Assembly: GCA_038030265.1 (NCBI GenBank)
Contig: CM075937.1
Location: 19,468,001-19,532,000, forward strand
Direction of reading: 5' to 3'
Source of the DNA: Corythucha ciliata
Taxonomy: Eukaryota > Arthropoda > Insecta > Hemiptera > Tingidae
DNA length: 64,000 nucleotides
Shown: in pieces, positions 62,521 to 64,000 of the stretch
Layout of the letters: each line of letters begins with the position of its first letter
How positions within the stretch are numbered: position 1 is the stretch's first letter
Program-made: the position numbers and the translations under genes
Notes under the pieces: model-generated
What the model was told of the DNA's origin: nothing
Databases searched by the model: none
Seen by the model: only the letters and a program-made list of their open reading frames with translations

Positions 62521-63179
62521 CTCGGCCCCTGTCAGCGTTCGGCCTTGAGCTTATGTACTGGTAGCGGAGAGAGGGGGGAGCGCTCATTGGCAATTTAATT
62601 CTAGTCGGTATCTTGTCAGTTGTTGTTTTTTGTTGGCTCGGTAAGTTATAAATACATGTTGTTACGCTTGTTTCTCTAGTTTTAAGTTGTTGACCGTCTG
62701 TAAACTTTAAATTTTTTGATTGTTTGTCGTGTTTTTGTTGGATTGTTTAGTTTTGAAGTTGGCGTTAAGCTGAAACCGCGGTCACGAAATAATAAAACAA
62801 TGTTTAGTGGGAGTGAGCTTTCTTTTCTCGACATCAAATCCTACAGGTATATAGAACATCCCTGCCAAGTGGCATTGCTTAGTGATTATTTGCAAACTTG
62901 ATGTCGTTAACCTCCGGACTATTACGTCACCCGTGAAATTTGGTTTTCAGCCACAAAAACTCGTGCGAATTTGGTGTTTTTAGCGAGCGAAATCTGAGAA
63001 ATGATTTTGTTGTGAGAGTTGGCGAGTCTATATGAAAATTATAGATATGCTATTCAATTTTGTTTTTTTTACCTAATTCTATAAATCATTGTATACCTGT
63101 ATATTCTTCAGAAACTGTAGGATACTATCTAGGTAGAGAGAGTTAATTTTTACCAGAGAGTTAAAATCGTCATGCATTT
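62521..63179. other. non-coding; 3' flank of the Penelope-like element
   Basis: T-rich, no gene. 62930-63010 has a few degenerate ~35 bp units (CCCGTGAAATTTGGTTTT...). Part of it may be the element's 3' UTR. Confidence 0.45.
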
Positions 63180-64000
63180 GTAATCGGCGTCTGGATGGCT
63201 CCCATCGCGGACAGTGCGCGACAATGTGCTCAACCGTTAAAGCCTCACCACGAGGCCCGTAGGAGTCACACGAGGGCCTAAACCTTCCGGCTAGATGAAA
63301 GCCATGGGTGGCCCTAGTGCATGTGGCCGATTCGTAGTCGCGTTATCACAACTTCATCCCTCCGAGAACGCACCCGGTGGAATACATCGCGGAACTCATG
63401 AAGCTGAGATACCATGTCTTTAAGAACAACCACGCTGTTTTCCCATCTATTCTGCATCACATTCCAAATAAGTTCTTTGTGATAAATCTTGTACCTAATC
63501 CTTTACAGAGACATCGTCCGGACATGAATTGGCAGGGCGTATTTGCGTAGTCCCACGTTTTGCCAATTCATCGGCCAGTTCATTGCCTCTTATGCCACAG
63601 TGACTCGGTACCCATAGGAGCTTGACTATTTTATTTTGGTTGATCAGATCATTCAATTTTAATAAAATTTGATTAATTAAGCTTTCGTCTGAAAATTTGT
63701 TCTGAACGCCCTGAAGGGCACTTAACGAGTCAGTTACGATGTAAAATTTTGGTTTCGAGGACAACAGACAGTAATCCATGGCAAATAGCAGCGCCGAAAG
63801 CTCCGCGGTGTAGAGACTAGCCACTGCCGGTAGGGAGTAATAGCGTGGCTCCTGTGGTGAAACAAAATACGCACAGCCTACACCTGCGCCAGTCTTGGAT
63901 CCATCAGTATAAATGAACACGAAATCATTATTTCCTTGCAAGAATTGTTGGAACTTCATCGTACATTCCACAGGCATTAGCTGTATTTTTGTATGGTAGT
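63180..64000 (-). pseudogene. Jockey/I-type LINE RNase H and C-terminus, running off the window
   Basis: Minus strand from the right edge. Frame 63495-63977 holds RNase H with IYTDGSKTGAG (Asp), LYTAELSALLFAMDY (Glu), IVTDSLSAL (Asp) and WVPSHCGIRGNELADELAK (Asp). Beyond it RVRSRRDEVVITRLRIGH and, after a shift, THGFHLAGRFRPSCDSYGPRGEALTVEHIVAHCP form the C-terminal domain with a CCHC-like knuckle. The rest of the LINE lies outside. Confidence 0.87.

Overview
The window looks like a stretch of heterochromatin-like or repeat-rich nuclear DNA from an invertebrate, most likely an arthropod. The grounds are AT-rich DNA full of Ty3/gypsy, Jockey-, CR1-, I- and R1-like LINE, Penelope-like, MULE, hAT-, Harbinger- and CACTA-like elements, microsatellites and long A/T runs, with no operons. 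I cannot name the species. I see no convincing host protein-coding gene: nearly every open frame with recognisable homology is transposon-derived and most are broken. The best-preserved gene is a FLYWCH/MULE-type transposase (2810-4204).

Layout. 1-1784 is the 3' half of a decayed gypsy pol (+). 1960-11540 is a nest: a minus-strand gypsy whose integrase was split by a ~1.06 kb Harbinger-like element (2112-10108), itself split by a ~6.1 kb insertion (2288-8383, CTAT duplication) holding the MULE gene and a hAT-ended element (6381-7645, duplication ACAGGGCC), and by an 852 bp inverted-repeat element (8662-9513). 11740-13210 and 15690-16320 are degenerate ~32-36 bp tandem arrays. 16332-20863 is a gypsy element with both LTRs; its 3' LTR holds three MITEs, one inside another. 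20864-24740 has an internally deleted R1-like LINE, a CACTG-ended MITE, a palindromic ACGT-rich MITE and more arrays. 24741-27400 is featureless apart from simple repeats. 27756-28310 is a nested inverted repeat around a tRNA-like sequence. 28340-31335 is a Jockey LINE (-) interrupted by a second Harbinger-like copy. 31742-35965 has a CR1-like LINE (-) and R1-like LINE (+) caught in a 1.7 kb tandem duplication.

36300-36700 has a pair of 136 bp MITEs; 36700-40380 is non-coding. 40720-41260 is a gypsy integrase tail. 42078-49882 is a second LTR-bounded gypsy (duplication CCGTG) with four insertions: a 745 bp inverted-repeat element with a 13 bp duplication in the 5' LTR, a 1.3 kb CACTG-ended element in the leader, a 1.1 kb reverse-oriented retroinsert in integrase and a foldback element before the 3' LTR. 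49893-51051 has two more inverted-repeat elements. 51052-53600 is empty. 53610-54690 are arrays. 54772-56640 is an I-clade LINE (-), 56650-57230 a 17 bp array, 57230-58560 a CR1-like LINE (-), 58630-59100 a LINE endonuclease fragment (+), 59105-59800 another array, 60849-62514 a Penelope-like element with GIY-YIG endonuclease, and 63180-64000 the C-terminal part of another LINE (-).

The genes do not form a pathway. What the window offers is an insertion chronology readable from target-site duplications: LINEs and gypsies first, small DNA elements later, and insertions into those again. Functions are recognised by eye from motifs; family names are established categories, and assignments of the short non-autonomous elements rest on termini and target duplications only.
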